A stretch of DNA of 64,000 nt. It comes from Schaalia odontolytica (GTDB taxonomy: Bacteria; Actinomycetota; Actinomycetes; Actinomycetales; Actinomycetaceae). The stretch covers positions 2,356,001-2,420,000 of the forward strand of contig NZ_CP046315.1 of the NCBI RefSeq assembly GCF_009730335.1, in the 5' to 3' direction. A program made the position numbers and the translations under genes. Below are positions 19,729 to 30,200 of this stretch, piece after piece; position 1 is the first letter of the stretch, and the number at the start of each line of letters is the position of its first letter. The notes under the pieces were generated by a model, which was given only the letters and a program-made list of their open reading frames with translations, searched no databases and had not been told where the DNA came from.

Positions 19729-20600
19729 CAGTTACCGCCTTCTCTACGAGGAACCCGGCGAGCGGTCTCAATCGACGCCGGACGTACTGGTTGAATCATC
19801 CGATTCATGACATTCGTTGTCAATGTTACTCGCGATTTGGTTCCTGCGTAAACTACAACCGCGGTCGCATTGTCCCGAGTCCCCGCCTCCAGCGACGCTC
19901 GAACAAGTCTGTCGGCCGTGCCCTGCGGACCATCGCCGTCCGCAACAACCTCATGAATCCGCGAATCACTCAGGACACCGTGCACGCCATCCGTGCAAAT
20001 CACGGCCCGATCTCCATCTTCCAACGGCATGATTGTATAGTCCGCTTTCACACTTCCGACCTGGCCTGCACCGAGTGCCTTTGTCACGACGTTTGCGGGA
20101 GGGATCACACGAGGAGCCCCGGAGGTAGCCGCAAGATCACGCGCCTCCTGCAGCGCCGAGTGGTCGTGGGTGAGCTGCCGAATGCCCCCACCACCCACAA
20201 CATAGGCACGGGAGTCACCCACGTTAAATGACAGCCAGTACGGCCCTTCGGCGGTACGCAGCACCATGAGGCCCGACAGCGTCGTGCCGGGCGCACTCAT
20301 CGGATTATCGACCGACGCCAACGAGGCGACCGCCGTGGCCGCTGCGTCGATCGCAACGGACAGATCCACCAGGTCAACGGAACGATTCCCAAGGCGCTGA
20401 GGACTCAGGAACTCCCGCAGCGTAATGACAGCCTTCGACGAGGCCTGGGCACCACCCAGGTGCCCACCCATCCCATCTGCGACAGCGAAGACGGGGGGAA
20501 CCGCCAGCCAGGAATCCTCGTTCTCAGAGCGGACCGGACCGATGTCGGTCGACGCGCCCCATCGAACTGCGGACCATTCCGCATGTTCTTCTAGAGACAT
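19728..20600 (-). CDS. PP2C-family Ser/Thr protein phosphatase
   Basis: 290 residues. Metal-coordinating PPM/PP2C motifs: SENEDSW, FAVADGMGGHLGG, VGDSRAYVV, ICTDGVHGVLSD and GTRDNATAVVV. It is a soluble phosphatase that reverses the neighbouring kinase. The ATG at 20600 has a GGATGAAGG ribosome site. It overlaps the FHA gene by one base and lies 136 bp after the kinase gene. Unlike mycobacterial PstP there is no membrane anchor. Confidence 0.92.
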   Translation of the reverse strand: MSLEEHAEWSAVRWGASTDIGPVRSENEDSWLAVPPVFAVADGMGGHLGGAQASSKAVITLREFLSPQRLGNRSVDLVDLSVAIDAAATAVASLASVDNPMSAPGTTLSGLMVLRTAEGPYWLSFNVGDSRAYVVGGGGIRQLTHDHSALQEARDLAATSGAPRVIPPANVVTKALGAGQVGSVKADYTIMPLEDGDRAVICTDGVHGVLSDSRIHEVVADGDGPQGTADRLVRASLEAGTRDNATAVVVYAGTKSRVTLTTNVMNRMIQPVRPASIETARRVPRREGGN

Positions 20601-20736
20601 GTGCCTTCATCCTTTAGCTGCGTTGAGCGCGAGAGACTACGCGCGATACTGACTATTTTACACCCGGCGTGACCAGCGTCTCGATCGACGAAACTGGACT
20701 GCAAGTAAGAATAACGAACCGACGAAATGATCTGCG

Positions 20737-22269
20737 TCATGGAACCTCCACGCAGACACGCACCGGGTCTGACATGCGCCCGGAAGAACGCGACACCGTC
20801 GTGATCTCGATGCAGTTCTCGCCACTGGCCCCATCGACCGTCACACTCGTCGATTCCACGCGACCACGCGATTTACCGGCCGCCCCCGAGCCCTCGTAAG
20901 CGTACACGATGTCCGAGGGAGCGGGACCCTCGGGCGCGGTCCACGTCCAGGCCACCGTACCGTCGGAATACTCGCCGGCCAGATTCGACACCTTCGGGGG
21001 TGCCACGCCCAACGCGTCACCCGGGGCCGCCGAGGTACTCGTCTTCTCCGGATCGGGAGCGATCCGCGTAAACGACCCCTGTCCACGGAGTATCCCCGCC
21101 ACCAGCCCGGCCGCGATCAGCGCGGCCAGCAGCGCCAGCAGCACGCCCGCCAGCGGCGAGATAGTCTTCTTAGCCTCCAAGGATCCCTCGACGACACGAC
21201 GAGCCGAGACCTCGTCCACATCCCCAGAACGATCGCTCTTCCACGAGTCCGCCACTGCCTCGACGCCGCCGGAACCAGCCCCTCCCTCGAATGAGTAGGT
21301 GGCAGAGCGCAGCCGCGTCGCATCCGGGTCGATGACCGGCGCGCCACGCAGCCGCGTCTTCTGATCGCCAGCGACGGTGACGGAGGCTTTAGAGCGCTTC
21401 TCCTTGATCTCCATCTCCGTGCGCGGGTAGCCAATCTCTTCCTGAACCCGTTGAAGACCCTCGCCAAACTCCTTGGCCGAAGGCGTGCGCTCCGCCGGGT
21501 CCACCGCCATCGCCGCACGCAACACACGCTCCAACTCACAGGGAGCATCCGCTCGCCCCAGGCCACGCATGCGTCCGCGCTGCACGCGGTTGGCGATCGA
21601 CGCCGCCGAATTGTCACCGATTGGGTCCTCGAAGGGGCTACGCCCCGTCACAAAAGTCCACGTCGTTGACGCCAGAGCCCACACGTCCTGCAGCGGCGAG
21701 GCGGGTGCGGTCACGTCCTGCTGCTCCGGGGGTGCCCACAGGACCGAGAAACCATCGAAGGCACCAACCTCCAACGCTCCGACCTTCGACGCGACTCCAA
21801 AGTCGGCCAGGACCGGCTTGCCGTAGGCATCCATCATGATGTTCGAGGGCTTGATGTCGCGGTGCACGTAGCCCTGCCAGTGGAAAGTCTCGACGACGCC
21901 GCAAATCTTGATCATCGTATCCAGGGCGTCCTCAAGCGACATCGGTCGCGCGCGAACCTGGGTGAGGAGGTCGGCAACCGGGCAGTACTCCATGACGAGA
22001 TACGCCCGCCCGTCTGCGGTCGTTCCCACCCCGTGTAGCTCCACGACGGAGGGGTGCCCCGACAGGAGAGTCATCGCATCGGCTTCACGATGCAGTTCCT
22101 TCGTGCCCCGCGCATCGCCCTGAGCACGCACGACCTTGATAGCCACATCGCGACTCGGTAGCTCCTGACGGTACAGGAACACGTCGGCGAAACCACCTTG
22201 CCCCAGAGGACGGACCCACCGGAATCCGGGAATATCCGGCCCCCTCATGCCTGCGACAGCTGGACTCAC
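20737..22269 (-). CDS. Membrane Ser/Thr protein kinase with extracellular FN3-like domain (Pkb2-like)
   Basis: 510 residues from a GTG at 22269 that overlaps the upstream stop (GTGA), with AGGAG eight bases away. The N-terminal Hanks-type kinase has G-loop GQGGFADVF, AIKVV, HRDIKPSNIM near 132 and DFGVA near 150. A juxtamembrane linker follows, one membrane helix near 360-385, and an extracellular FN3-like domain of about 100 residues with two Cys. There are no PASTA repeats, so it is not the cell-wall-sensing PknB type. Its position within a MoxR/DUF58/transglutaminase/FN3 cluster matches bifidobacterial Pkb2. Its targets probably include cluster proteins (inference). Confidence 0.9.
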   Translation of the reverse strand: MSPAVAGMRGPDIPGFRWVRPLGQGGFADVFLYRQELPSRDVAIKVVRAQGDARGTKELHREADAMTLLSGHPSVVELHGVGTTADGRAYLVMEYCPVADLLTQVRARPMSLEDALDTMIKICGVVETFHWQGYVHRDIKPSNIMMDAYGKPVLADFGVASKVGALEVGAFDGFSVLWAPPEQQDVTAPASPLQDVWALASTTWTFVTGRSPFEDPIGDNSAASIANRVQRGRMRGLGRADAPCELERVLRAAMAVDPAERTPSAKEFGEGLQRVQEEIGYPRTEMEIKEKRSKASVTVAGDQKTRLRGAPVIDPDATRLRSATYSFEGGAGSGGVEAVADSWKSDRSGDVDEVSARRVVEGSLEAKKTISPLAGVLLALLAALIAAGLVAGILRGQGSFTRIAPDPEKTSTSAAPGDALGVAPPKVSNLAGEYSDGTVAWTWTAPEGPAPSDIVYAYEGSGAAGKSRGRVESTSVTVDGASGENCIEITTVSRSSGRMSDPVRVCVEVP

Positions 22270-24941
22270 TGATCGTTCTCCTCTCGCATCGTGCGCCCGA
22301 CCAGGGGAGTATCCCTGCGTAGCTTGCGGCGCATGCGCAGACTGCGCAGGGAGAAAGCCCGGCGCACGCGCGCGAGGAAGCCCGCACGCTTGGACACCTG
22401 GTCGCGCAGGTCCCTCACCTGTGCCCACGCGGCGCGTGCACTGTCGCGCGAAAAACCATTAGAAGCAAAGTTAGCGACGTCTGCGAAGCGCGCGATGACG
22501 ACGGGAGCGGGAACGTCACCTCCGAAGCGGCTCCAGCCATCAATCACGTAGCGCCCCTTGTCGGCGACGCCTGCACTATCCGAGGAGGAGGTCGCCCCGT
22601 CCTCGCCAAGGTTCACCTCGTCCGTCACCAGCGCAAAGGGATCACCCGGGTCTTGCCCCAGTTCCCACTCGGAGGAAAGAGCCCACGCGGTCTCCTGACG
22701 AGTGCGTCCCAGATCGATACGCAGGCCATAGTCGGCAGCCAGGTCCACGACCTCGTCCCACGAACCCACCAGCGCCTCGCCGGGGGAGGCCCTGCGGCGA
22801 CGCCTGCGCCGGCCCGCCTTGAACACCAGGATCGCCAGGGGTGGCATAGCGAGGAGGATGACAGCGCCCGAGCCTGCGGCGATGAGACCCCAGGGAAGGC
22901 CCGCCTCGGGCGGCTTGAGGGGGTCGGCGTTCTGGTCTCGTGTGGGCGGAGGCATCTCAGCCGGGGGCTCGGGAGGCTCCGGCGGCTGCAGGACCTGCGG
23001 GCGCGGGACGGAACGAGGCTTGGGCACCTGAGTCTGCGGCACATGATCGCGCGGCGGAGTCGGGTCGAACACGCCCCAGACACCGCCCGAGAACTCGACC
23101 TCGACCCACGCGCGAATGTCGGATCCACGCAGGGTCGCGGCACCTCCCTGGGAGCCGCCCTCGGGGTAGGCTCCCATGACGACGCGCGCGTTGATCCCCA
23201 GCTGGTGCAGCATGAGAGCCATGAGCGCGGTGTACTGCTGGTCGTCGCCGATCAGGTTCTCGTCGGAGGCCAGCATGCGCTCCAGCCGATCGCTGCGCAC
23301 GCCCGGCCGCGAAAAACGAGTGTTCTCGTTGAGGTAATAGCCGTTGGTGGACAAGTAGTGTTCGATGGCTCGCGCCGCCGCGAGCGGCGTCGACGCGTTC
23401 TGCGTGAGCTCGGCGGCCCTATCAGCGAGGCCGTCGGGAACATTCTTGTCCTCCAGGGTTACCGACACCGCCACGAGGTTAGCCAGTTCTTCGTCGCGCA
23501 CGGGCGCGACGAAATCCGTGGTCACGTTGTAGCTCATCGAACCGACGGGGCCGGTGGTCAGAGCCGCATTCGCCCACGTATCGACATGGAGGCCCTTCTT
23601 CTGCCGGGCTGCCTGCCCGCCAGTGAAAGCGATCTGCGAGGGAGTTCCCAGGACGGGAACCCACGGGCCTGACAGTCCTGTGGTCGTGAGCGTCACCACT
23701 GAGGTGCCCTGCGCGCGACCGGGGATGGTCGTATGAACCGGGATGTAACCCGTATGTCCGTCGTCTCTCTTCCGGGACATGCCGAAGGTCGTACCGTCGT
23801 AGACGTCCATCGCGGCGATTCGCACACGCTGGTTCTCAGGTAGATCGGAGACGGTCAGCAGCGTCTCGTCCTTGAGATCCGTCGTGTAGTGACGGAAGGA
23901 AGACATCGGGGAAGGGAACGCCTGAACGTCAATGGGCGGCTGAATCAGGTCGCGCCCAACAAGGCGCCCGCGGGAGGACCCCAGGACCGTCGCAGCCGGC
24001 ATCGCCACGCCGACGGAGACCGCGAGAACGACGATGGCACCAAGCGCTCGCCTCCCCACGTAGACGGTCGAGCGAGAACGACGCCCAACCGTCGCCTCGC
24101 CGCCAGGCGAACTTGCTCGTCCCACGAGCACATCCTGCCCCAGGGTGATTCTCTGGTACTGTGCGGCGCTCGCCCACCAGGCGACCACAAGCGCCCACCA
24201 GACCAGGACCAGCGACAGAGGAAGAGGATAGCGAGCGAGCCCAAAAAACACGGCGATAACCGCCATCGCCACGACGGGGATGGACCCCGGGACGGCCCGT
24301 CCGGCACGCGCCGTGATCAGGCCCGCCAGGACCGCCAGGACCAGGCCGCACATCCACGGCACCAGCGCCGGTCCGGAGTAGACCGACACCGGGGGCGTGA
24401 GCGTCAACAGGTCCTTCCAGGCACGGAACGATCCGAGCACCATGACCTGCAGGGTCTGCCCCGTGGGTAGGAAGCCGTACAGCGCCTCTGAGCGCAGCGC
24501 GGCACCGCTGCCGACCAGGAAGTAGGTCACCACAACACTTAAGACCGTCGTGAGTGCATCCCACCGCCAGTAGGTAGAGGCCGCGGCGATCGCCAGGCCG
24601 CAGGCCACTCCTGCTCCGGCAGCGATCGCACCAACTCCGCCACCGAAGACCGGTTCAAAGGCCGCGACAGGCCCCACGAAGAGGAAGGCAAGAACCAGGA
24701 GGGACCATATCGGCAAGCTCGACCGGTACGTCGCGAAACGCTGTGTGACGGTCAGGAGACGCGAACGCGTCGTCTTGGGACGAGGCCCCTGCGGCCCCAC
24801 GTTGGGACGGTCGCCGTCGCGGGAAGAGGCAGAAGGAACGGAGGACGCTCGCACCTCGGTTGCAACGGGGGACGTCGGTCTCGTCTGAGCCTGCGATTCA
24901 ACCCTTTGTGCGCGAGGCTTGGTATCAACGCTGGTGGTCAT
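22266..24941 (-). CDS. TgpA-like transglutaminase-fold membrane protein with altered catalytic residues
   Basis: 891 residues: a disordered N terminus (1-65), about seven helices (75-300), an extracellular transglutaminase-core domain (about 540-640), a Pro-rich linker, another helix near 690, and a cytoplasmic tail. The core reads IGDDQQYTALMALM where active members have GDC, and IRAWVEVEF where they have HAWVEV; FDPTP is kept. Catalytic Cys and His therefore appear replaced, suggesting a binding or scaffold role. It overlaps the DUF58 gene (ATGA) and the kinase gene (GTGA), so all three are translationally coupled. Confidence 0.82.
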   Translation of the reverse strand: MTTSVDTKPRAQRVESQAQTRPTSPVATEVRASSVPSASSRDGDRPNVGPQGPRPKTTRSRLLTVTQRFATYRSSLPIWSLLVLAFLFVGPVAAFEPVFGGGVGAIAAGAGVACGLAIAAASTYWRWDALTTVLSVVVTYFLVGSGAALRSEALYGFLPTGQTLQVMVLGSFRAWKDLLTLTPPVSVYSGPALVPWMCGLVLAVLAGLITARAGRAVPGSIPVVAMAVIAVFFGLARYPLPLSLVLVWWALVVAWWASAAQYQRITLGQDVLVGRASSPGGEATVGRRSRSTVYVGRRALGAIVVLAVSVGVAMPAATVLGSSRGRLVGRDLIQPPIDVQAFPSPMSSFRHYTTDLKDETLLTVSDLPENQRVRIAAMDVYDGTTFGMSRKRDDGHTGYIPVHTTIPGRAQGTSVVTLTTTGLSGPWVPVLGTPSQIAFTGGQAARQKKGLHVDTWANAALTTGPVGSMSYNVTTDFVAPVRDEELANLVAVSVTLEDKNVPDGLADRAAELTQNASTPLAAARAIEHYLSTNGYYLNENTRFSRPGVRSDRLERMLASDENLIGDDQQYTALMALMLHQLGINARVVMGAYPEGGSQGGAATLRGSDIRAWVEVEFSGGVWGVFDPTPPRDHVPQTQVPKPRSVPRPQVLQPPEPPEPPAEMPPPTRDQNADPLKPPEAGLPWGLIAAGSGAVILLAMPPLAILVFKAGRRRRRRRASPGEALVGSWDEVVDLAADYGLRIDLGRTRQETAWALSSEWELGQDPGDPFALVTDEVNLGEDGATSSSDSAGVADKGRYVIDGWSRFGGDVPAPVVIARFADVANFASNGFSRDSARAAWAQVRDLRDQVSKRAGFLARVRRAFSLRSLRMRRKLRRDTPLVGRTMREENDQ

Positions 24942-26164
24942 GCAAGCCCTCCGGCAACGATAATGCGCGGCAGGTCCTCAAGGCGCGAGCAGTCGAGGAG
25001 CACCCCTCGACCGAGGTCTCGCCTGGTTCGTCCCTCAGCCCCACCGATTCGGATGATGGAAACAGGGACGTCAATGGGAGCCAGCCGCGCCAGGTGCGCG
25101 GCGTCGACATCGCTCACCTTCGGGCCGACCACGAGGGTGAGGGCCGAGATTCCGGGACGCTCAGCCACTGCCTCGCGCACGCGCAGGGCCAGGTCCCCTC
25201 CGGAACCCGCCTTGATCTCGGAAAGGGTGTCCAGAAGGCGCATGGCGCTACCCGACGGCAGCCAAGCCTCCGTCGTCGTGACGGACACGGGACGAGACTC
25301 TCGCAAACTGGCCAAACCAAGCGATGCCGCGACGGAGACCGCCGTCTCGAAGGAGTCGTGATCCCAGACGTCGCGGGAAGTGTCCAGGACAATAACGTGG
25401 TGGGAGCGGTGCGTTTCCTCGTACTGGCGCACGATGAGCTTGCCTAAGCGGGCGGTCGACTGCCAGTGGACGGCGCGCCGATCGTCTCCGGGTTCGTAGT
25501 CGCGCAGCGCATGAAAGGACACATCGGAACTGGAGAGCCTGCCCGTGGACACACCCTCGACATCCAGTTGGAAACCGGTGGCGTCGAAGGGAACGCGCAC
25601 GGTTTTCGGGTGCACGTGAAGGATGACGGGCTCGTCCCACACGCGCACGCGGCGCAGCAGTCCGAGCGCGTCAGAGCGCACCGAACGCGCCGGACCCACG
25701 TTGATGAGGCCGCGGTGACGCGAGGAGATAAGGAACATTTCGTCCCACGACCGTCGCGCACCCAGCGGGGGCACGACGAATTCGCCGGTGCCCGAGCCGA
25801 TCGGTAGCTCGATGATGCCCGATCGCACGGGCCGGTTACGTTCGTTGCGCACCGTGATCTCCCCGACGGCAGTCTGGCCTGCGACGATGCGCTCGTTGGG
25901 GACGCGGATCGACACGAGGTGCGGGGGCTTCCATGCGACGCGGGTGGCCGCCAGCACGAGTGCGACGGCGCCCGCGAGCGCGCACGCCAACGCCTCGACC
26001 CACTGGAATACGGCGGCGACCGTAACACCGGCGACGATGAGCACGATGACGGCCCAGCCGATCGGCGTGACGGCTCCCGCGAGCGCCGCGAGGGGCCGCG
26101 GACGGCCGGTCTGCTCCCTGCGGTGCCCGACCCCGTCTGCGCTATCCGAACGCTTCCCTTCCAT
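24938..26164 (-). CDS. DUF58 domain membrane protein
   Basis: 408 residues. Two N-terminal helices (about 35-80), a beta-rich segment, then the DUF58 signature RDYEPGDDRRAVHWQSTA followed by a von Willebrand A-like fold. DUF58 proteins are obligate partners of MoxR ATPases. The start at 26164 is the first ATG after the moxR stop (20 bp gap); a GTG one codon upstream is an alternative. The longer frame back to 26374 would overlap moxR and looks non-coding. The stop overlaps the next gene. Confidence 0.85.
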   Translation of the reverse strand: MEGKRSDSADGVGHRREQTGRPRPLAALAGAVTPIGWAVIVLIVAGVTVAAVFQWVEALACALAGAVALVLAATRVAWKPPHLVSIRVPNERIVAGQTAVGEITVRNERNRPVRSGIIELPIGSGTGEFVVPPLGARRSWDEMFLISSRHRGLINVGPARSVRSDALGLLRRVRVWDEPVILHVHPKTVRVPFDATGFQLDVEGVSTGRLSSSDVSFHALRDYEPGDDRRAVHWQSTARLGKLIVRQYEETHRSHHVIVLDTSRDVWDHDSFETAVSVAASLGLASLRESRPVSVTTTEAWLPSGSAMRLLDTLSEIKAGSGGDLALRVREAVAERPGISALTLVVGPKVSDVDAAHLARLAPIDVPVSIIRIGGAEGRTRRDLGRGVLLDCSRLEDLPRIIVAGGLA

Positions 26165-26184
26165 CACTTCTACCGAGAGGCTCC

Positions 26185-27150
26185 TTACGCGCCGACAGCG
26201 GGTGCGGGGACCGAGGTGAGGGCGCGCTGGATGACGCCCTCGGAGGTGGCACCGGAGAAGGCGGCGTCGGGGTCGACGACAATGCGGTGGGCCCACAAGG
26301 GGACGGCGAGCGCCTTGACGTCGTCGGGCAGGACAAAGTTGCGACCCTGGGCGGCGGCCCACACGCGGGTGCATCGGACCATGCCGATCGCACCGCGCGT
26401 CGAGACTCCCAGCATGGAAGACTCGTCCTCTCGCGTGGCTTCCGCGAGGGCGGCCACGTAGTCCAGGACGGCGCGGTCCGTGTGATTATCCGCTGCGAGA
26501 GCAGACCATGCGACGATGTCCTGGCCGGACACCATGGGTTGGAGGTTCTTGGATCGGTCGGGCGAGGCCGAGCCGTCAAGGACGTCGATCATGGCGCTAC
26601 GCGAGGGGTAGCCGATTGACGTCTTCATGAGGAAGCGGTCCAGCTGGGCTTCGGGCAGGGGGTATGTTCCGGCCTGCTCGACGGGGTTCTGGGTCGCGAT
26701 AACCATGAAGGGCTGGGGCGCGGGACGACGCACACCGTCGACCGTGACCTGCGCTTCCTCCATGACCTCCAGGAGGGCCGACTGGGTTTTCGGCGAGGCG
26801 CGGTTGATCTCGTCCGCCAGAACGATCTCAGCGAAGACGGGGCCCGCGTGGAAGACCCACTCGCCGGTCTTCTGGTTGAACATGTTCACGCCCGTGATAT
26901 CGGAGGGAAGCAGGTCGGGGGTGAACTGAATACGCGAATGCGTGCCATCGATGACGGCGCTGATGGCGCGGGCCAGTGCGGTCTTGCCGGTGCCCGGTGC
27001 GTCTTCGAGCAGCAGGTGTCCTCCGGCAAACATGGTCGTGAGCGCGAGGCGCACCGCCTGGCGCTTGTCCAAGACCGCCACGGAGACCCCGTTAACGAGG
27101 TTCTTGAACACCTGGGCGAAACGCGTCGCGTCCTCAATGGACAGTGACAT
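26185..27150 (-). CDS. MoxR-family AAA ATPase
   Basis: 321 residues with Walker A EDAPGTGKTALARA, Walker B IVLADEINRASPKTQSALLE, the sensor region ATQNPVEQAGTYPLPEAQLD and a C-terminal lid. MoxR ATPases act as chaperones that assemble or activate partner complexes, typically with DUF58/VWA proteins as here. It lies 77 bp after the giant Ig/FN3 gene and 20 bp before DUF58, so very likely co-transcribed. Confidence 0.93.
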   Translation of the reverse strand: MSLSIEDATRFAQVFKNLVNGVSVAVLDKRQAVRLALTTMFAGGHLLLEDAPGTGKTALARAISAVIDGTHSRIQFTPDLLPSDITGVNMFNQKTGEWVFHAGPVFAEIVLADEINRASPKTQSALLEVMEEAQVTVDGVRRPAPQPFMVIATQNPVEQAGTYPLPEAQLDRFLMKTSIGYPSRSAMIDVLDGSASPDRSKNLQPMVSGQDIVAWSALAADNHTDRAVLDYVAALAEATREDESSMLGVSTRGAIGMVRCTRVWAAAQGRNFVLPDDVKALAVPLWAHRIVVDPDAAFSGATSEGVIQRALTSVPAPAVGA

Positions 27151-27227
27151 GAGTATCCTTTTCTCTTCGGTCGTTGTGTTGGTTATGTGTCTTCCGGTTC
27201 CCGGGCTTTCTCGCTCGGATACCTGTC

Positions 27228-30200
27228 CTAGTGCATGTACTTGACGATCTCTTTGCCCGTCGACAGGCTGATGTAGAGGGCGACCTTGTAGCCGCCATCG
27301 TTTGGCAGTTCGGAGCCGAGGACCCGAAGGGCCGGGGTCTCAGTGGGCGATATGACGGCGTCGCTCTGCTTGTAGATCGTCTGGCCGGTCGCCGAATCGA
27401 CGACCTTGAGCCGACAACCGTAGGTGCACAGGCCCTCGATCTCCTTGGAGCGGCGGATTCCCACCGCGAAACCGCCGTCTGGGTAGCCCACGAACTCCGC
27501 GTCGATCGGGATGTTCGCCCAGTCCTTGTCCGGGGCGGCGTGGTCGTTCCTCGGGGTGCCGGTGACCCTGATGGCGCTCGAGACCATGCCCGAGGTCGAG
27601 ATCTGGCAGAAGTAGAAGTTCTGCGGAACCCCGTTCGCCTCATCTCCCCCGAACCACACGAAGTTCGTGCCCTGGACCCTGCGGTTTTTGTCGTTGGCGC
27701 GGGCCTTGGCGGAGCAGTCGGCGCCGCTCGTTCCCCAGAACACGGTGAGCTCGTTGGCGAGGTAGCCTCGCCCGGGCTTGACGTTGACGTTCGTGGCGTG
27801 GAGCTGGCCGGAGTTGCCCGTCGCCGTGATCGTCGGCGGGTCGATCTCGAAGGGCGGGGTGTTCGGGTTCGGCGGGATGCGCACGGTCTGGGGGGCCGAC
27901 GTGGTGGCGTCACCTTCAAGGTTGCGCACGGTCACGGTCACGGTCGCTGTTGTCGCCGAATCCTCGAGGACCACCTTGAGTTTGCGCGTGTCCCCCGTGA
28001 CATTCTGCGACTCGCCGTTAACGTTGATGGTTGTCTGGCCCCATCCGCTGCCGCCACTGTTGCCGACCGTCCACGAGACGAAGACTTTCGCCACGATCAC
28101 GCCTTGTCCCTCCCAGCGTTCGGTGGTCACGGTGACCACCGGCTCGTCCGGGGCAACGTGTGAGGGATGAGGATGCCCGCTGGTGGGCGAGGACCACGGT
28201 CCGGCCTGACCCTCGCCGTTGACGGCCCGGACCCGAACGGCGTAGTCGTGCCCGTTGACCACGGAGAGCGTGGTCGACAGTCCATGCACGGTGATCGGTT
28301 CGTCGGTGTTGACCTGGACCTCGTAGTGGTCGATCTTCGACCCGCCGTCATTCTCCGGTGCCACCCACGAGACCTTCAACACCGAGTCACCGGCCTCCAC
28401 CTTGGGCGCAACCATCTGGCTGGGCTTTCCGACCGTCGTAATCCTATTCGACGCCGCGGAGGGCTTGGAATCGCCCTCGCTGCTGGTGGCGACAACGGAG
28501 AAGGAGTAGCCGCGACCGGCGCTGAGCCCATCGACCGTACACGAGCCGGCGGTGCAGGTGGCCGACACCTGCTGGCCCGAGTCAGCGTCAAGGACCCGGT
28601 AGCCGGTGACGGTGGCGCCGTTGGTCGCGCCCGGGGTGAAGGTCAGGCGAGCGCCGCTCGTACCCCTGGCCTCGGCGTGCACTCCCGTGGGGCGATCCGG
28701 CGCGCCGACGACGGTGACGGTGATGGTGCCCTGCGTCGAGCGCGACGGGTCGCGCAGGTAGTCGTTGAGGCGGTAGGTGACCTTGATGGTTCCCACCGCG
28801 TCGGGGGTGATCGACACGACCGTCCCCTCGGCGTGCACCCGCCCGGCTCCCAGTCCCATGACCGCGCCCTCGAGCGTGAGCGGGGAATCGGGGAAGGGGT
28901 TGATGGCACGAGAGGCGACGTCCACCCTCACCGTTTCGCCGACCCGGGCCCGTTCCTGGTAGTCAGGCGCGCTGACGTGAGGCTTGGAGGAGGCCACGAC
29001 CTCGACGGGGACGGAACCCGACACCGAGTTGCCGTCCGTGTCGGTCACGCTCACAGCGATGCTTCCGGCCGGGCCTCGGGCCGTGCCCTGGGCCGCGGTC
29101 ACGGTGAGCGTCGAACCCGACACCGAGGCGCTGATGCCATCGGGGACGGTGCCCACCGAGTAGGTGAAGGTCGAGGGGTCGCCGCCCTCGGGATCGGTGA
29201 CTCCGAGCGCCAGGTTCTGGGTGACGGCCTCGCCCCCGGCCTCGACGCGCACGCCGGTCGGGGTGAAGGTGGGCGGCTGGTTCTGGGTCGCGCGCACGCG
29301 AACGGGTACGGACAGGCTCGATGACAGAGCGCCCGCGTCATCCCCGTCGCTGACCTGAATGGTGAATGCCGTGTTTCCGGAGAAGCTCTCGGCCGCGCTG
29401 ATCGTCAACTGCGTCGCACCCTCGGCGCTCACCGATGTCAGCCCCGCCTGGGCGGCCGGAGAGGACCCCTCCACCAGCTGCGCAGAACGCCCCGATCGCA
29501 CGATGACGTAGTCGGCGAGGGAGATCGTGCGCTGGGATCCCGCGTCCACCTCGATCGGGAGGTTCGCGTTATTCAGGAAGGGCGCGGTGGCGTTGCGTCC
29601 GGGCACGGTGACGACGGCGGAGTTGGTCAGTCCGTCGCGGTCGGTGATCGTGTAGACGACGAGGCGCAGCTGATCGGAGACCGGGATGAGCAGGTCCTGG
29701 CCGCTCACGTTCACCCCGGACTCGCCGGTGGTGACCTTCAGCTCGTCCACCGACCCATCGGGGTCGTCGTCGTTGTCGACGACGCGCACGCGCACGGCCG
29801 ACCCGTCCTCGGGCAGCTCCGTGTAGGCCACGTAGTCGTCGCGGGCGACGGGGGCCTTGAGGGGGACGTCCTCGGATACGTAGATGGTGGCCAAACCGGT
29901 GGCGGAGCCGCCTCGGCCGTCCGAGACCGTGTAGGCAACCGCGTAGCTGCCGGTTTCGGATGGGGTGCGCACCGAGATCGTGGTCGCGGAGCGGACCTGA
30001 GGATTGAGCGCGGGCGTGGCCGTCGTCAGGCCACCCTCATCCAGGGTGAGCGTGTCACCGTCGGGATCGACGTCATTGGACAGGACGTTGATGTTGAGGA
30101 CGCGATCAGGGCGGGCCTGCACGGTGTCCGGGACGGCCACGGGGTTCTGGTTGGACGTGGGTGACGGGGAGATCGCGACGCGCACGCGGGCGGAGGCGCG

